From assembly GCA_017861355.1 (NCBI GenBank), contig JAGFXQ010000199.1:1-6899 (forward strand): a DNA stretch of 6,899 nt, read 5' to 3'. Both the position numbers and the translations under genes were made by a program. Below the pieces are notes generated by a model. That model saw only the letters and a program-made list of their open reading frames with translations. It was not told the origin of the DNA and did no database searches. Of the stretch, positions 6,081-6,899 are shown piece after piece (within the stretch, counting starts at the first letter, position 1; each line of letters begins with the position of its first letter). The DNA is from Bacillota bacterium (lineage in GTDB: Bacteria; Bacillota; Clostridia; Lachnospirales; Lachnospiraceae).

Positions 6081-6899
6081 ATGTCCGGAATGTTATATTT
6101 ATGTGCCACACCCATCGGTAATCTGGAGGATATCAGCTTCCGGGCGGTCAGAACGTTAAAGGAAGTAGATCTGATTGCTGCTGAGGATACACGGCATAGT
6201 ATAAAATTGTTGAATCATTTTGAAATTAAGACACCAATGACCAGCTACCATGAGTTTAATAAGGTAGATAAGGCCAGATATCTGGTGGAGCAGTTGAAGG
6301 CGGGAGTCAATATTGCCTTGATTACCGATGCAGGTACACCGGGGATCTCGGATCCCGGGGAGGAACTGGTCAGACAGGCATATGCTTCGGGAATTACTGT
6401 AACATCGATACCGGGGGCTTGTGCGGCAGTAACTGCATTAACCTTATCCGGTCTTGCAACAAGAAGATTTAGCTTTGAAGCATTTCTACCCAGTGATAAG
6501 AAGGACAGGCAGAAATTGCTCGAGGAACTGAGAAATGACACAAGAACACTAATTATATACGAGGCACCTCACAGACTTAGTAAGACGCTTCAGGAGTTAT
6601 TCGAAGTGTTAGGTGACCGAAAAATATCATTAATCAAAGAGCTGACAAAGTTACATGAAAAGGTATGGCAGACAACTCTTTCGGAGGCACTTACATTATT
6701 GCGGACACAGGAGCCGAAGGGAGAATATGTACTGGTACTGGAAGGGAAGTCAGACGAGGAGCTTATGTCTGAGAAGCAGGAGCGTTGGGGCGCTGTTGCC
6801 TTGCCCGAACATATGAGGTTCTATTTGGATCAGGGATATGATAAGAAGGAGGCTATGAAAGCTGTCGCGAAGGACAGAGGAGTAAGCAAGCGGGATATC
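6081..6899 (+). CDS. rsmI: 16S rRNA (cytidine1402-2'-O)-methyltransferase, 3'-partial
   Basis: 273 codons are present without a stop, so the gene runs off the right edge; the family is typically about 275-290 residues, so little should be missing. RsmI transfers a methyl from SAM to the 2'-OH of C1402 in the 16S rRNA decoding centre. The tetrapyrrole-methylase fold is clear: LYLCATPIGNLEDISFRA (5-22), AAEDTRHS (33-40), TDAGTPGISDPG (82-93), the SAM-site IPGACAAVTAL (110-120), SFEAFLP (131-137) and YEAPHRL (160-166). The end (about 255-273, DKKEAMKAVAKDRGVSKRDI) matches the small C-terminal helical domain of the family. The ATG at 6081 has GAAAGGA (6068-6074) 6 bases upstream; a second in-frame ATG at 6090 is less well placed. 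The spacer after trmN6 is 14 bases, so this is the fifth gene of the yaaR operon. Confidence 0.95.
   Translation, partial: MSGMLYLCATPIGNLEDISFRAVRTLKEVDLIAAEDTRHSIKLLNHFEIKTPMTSYHEFNKVDKARYLVEQLKAGVNIALITDAGTPGISDPGEELVRQAYASGITVTSIPGACAAVTALTLSGLATRRFSFEAFLPSDKKDRQKLLEELRNDTRTLIIYEAPHRLSKTLQELFEVLGDRKISLIKELTKLHEKVWQTTLSEALTLLRTQEPKGEYVLVLEGKSDEELMSEKQERWGAVALPEHMRFYLDQGYDKKEAMKAVAKDRGVSKRDI

Noticed and set aside
5515..6111. Long open frame of 198 codons on the minus strand across trmN6
   Set aside because: It lies fully antisense to a gene with clear methyltransferase motifs, and its translation shows no recognisable domain; it is a shadow of the codon bias on the + strand.
6338..6360. 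GGGATC-TCG-GATCCC inverted repeat in rsmI
   Set aside because: It encodes the invariant TPGISDPG motif; the symmetry follows from the codons.
1..6899. Mobile elements, CRISPR arrays, tRNA or rRNA genes
   Set aside because: No terminal inverted repeats, transposase or integrase motifs, spaced repeats or tRNA cloverleaf were found on reading the window.

Overview
The window looks like chromosomal DNA of a Firmicute of class Clostridia, most likely a Lachnospiraceae-type organism. The reasons are low-to-moderate GC, all genes on one strand with strong GGAGG-type ribosome binding sites, and a gene order close to the Bacillus subtilis yaaO-tmk-yaaQ-yaaR-holB-yaaT-yabA-yabB-yabC region. The genus assignment is inference from gene content and protein style; no search was run.

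Layout, all on the + strand. (1) At 2-717 is the 3' part of a GGDEF (diguanylate cyclase-type) signalling gene. It enters from the left edge and is broken by a one-base-deletion-type frameshift just after its SGDEF motif. (2) At 738-2201 is a complete PLP-dependent Orn/Lys/Arg decarboxylase with a GTG start. (3) At 2242-2829 is a guanylate-kinase-family P-loop protein, in the slot that thymidylate kinase (tmk) occupies in B. subtilis. (4) At 2830-2960 is a non-coding gap holding an extended -10 promoter, then a perfect 11-bp inverted repeat enclosing a second hairpin, then a small hairpin that presents the Shine-Dalgarno sequence. (5) At 2961-6899 is a tight housekeeping operon: yaaR (DUF327), holB (clamp loader delta'), ricT/yaaT (PSP1 family), trmN6/yabB (tRNA1Val m6A37 methyltransferase) and rsmI (16S rRNA C1402 2'-O-methyltransferase, cut by the right edge a few codons before its expected end).

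How the genes fit together: the downstream operon links replication (HolB), mRNA maturation (RicT) and base or ribose methylation of tRNA and rRNA (TrmN6, RsmI). It probably has its own promoter in the 2830-2960 gap. The decarboxylase and the kinase-like gene are closely spaced after the GGDEF remnant and probably form an upstream transcript that may read through into yaaR. Two genes of the Bacillus cluster, darA/yaaQ and yabA, are absent here.

Most of the window is ordinary conserved core genome. I do not see a new defence, mobile or biosynthetic system. The points most worth a second look are the structured leader before yaaR, the divergent guanylate-kinase homologue in the tmk slot, and the frameshifted GGDEF gene.
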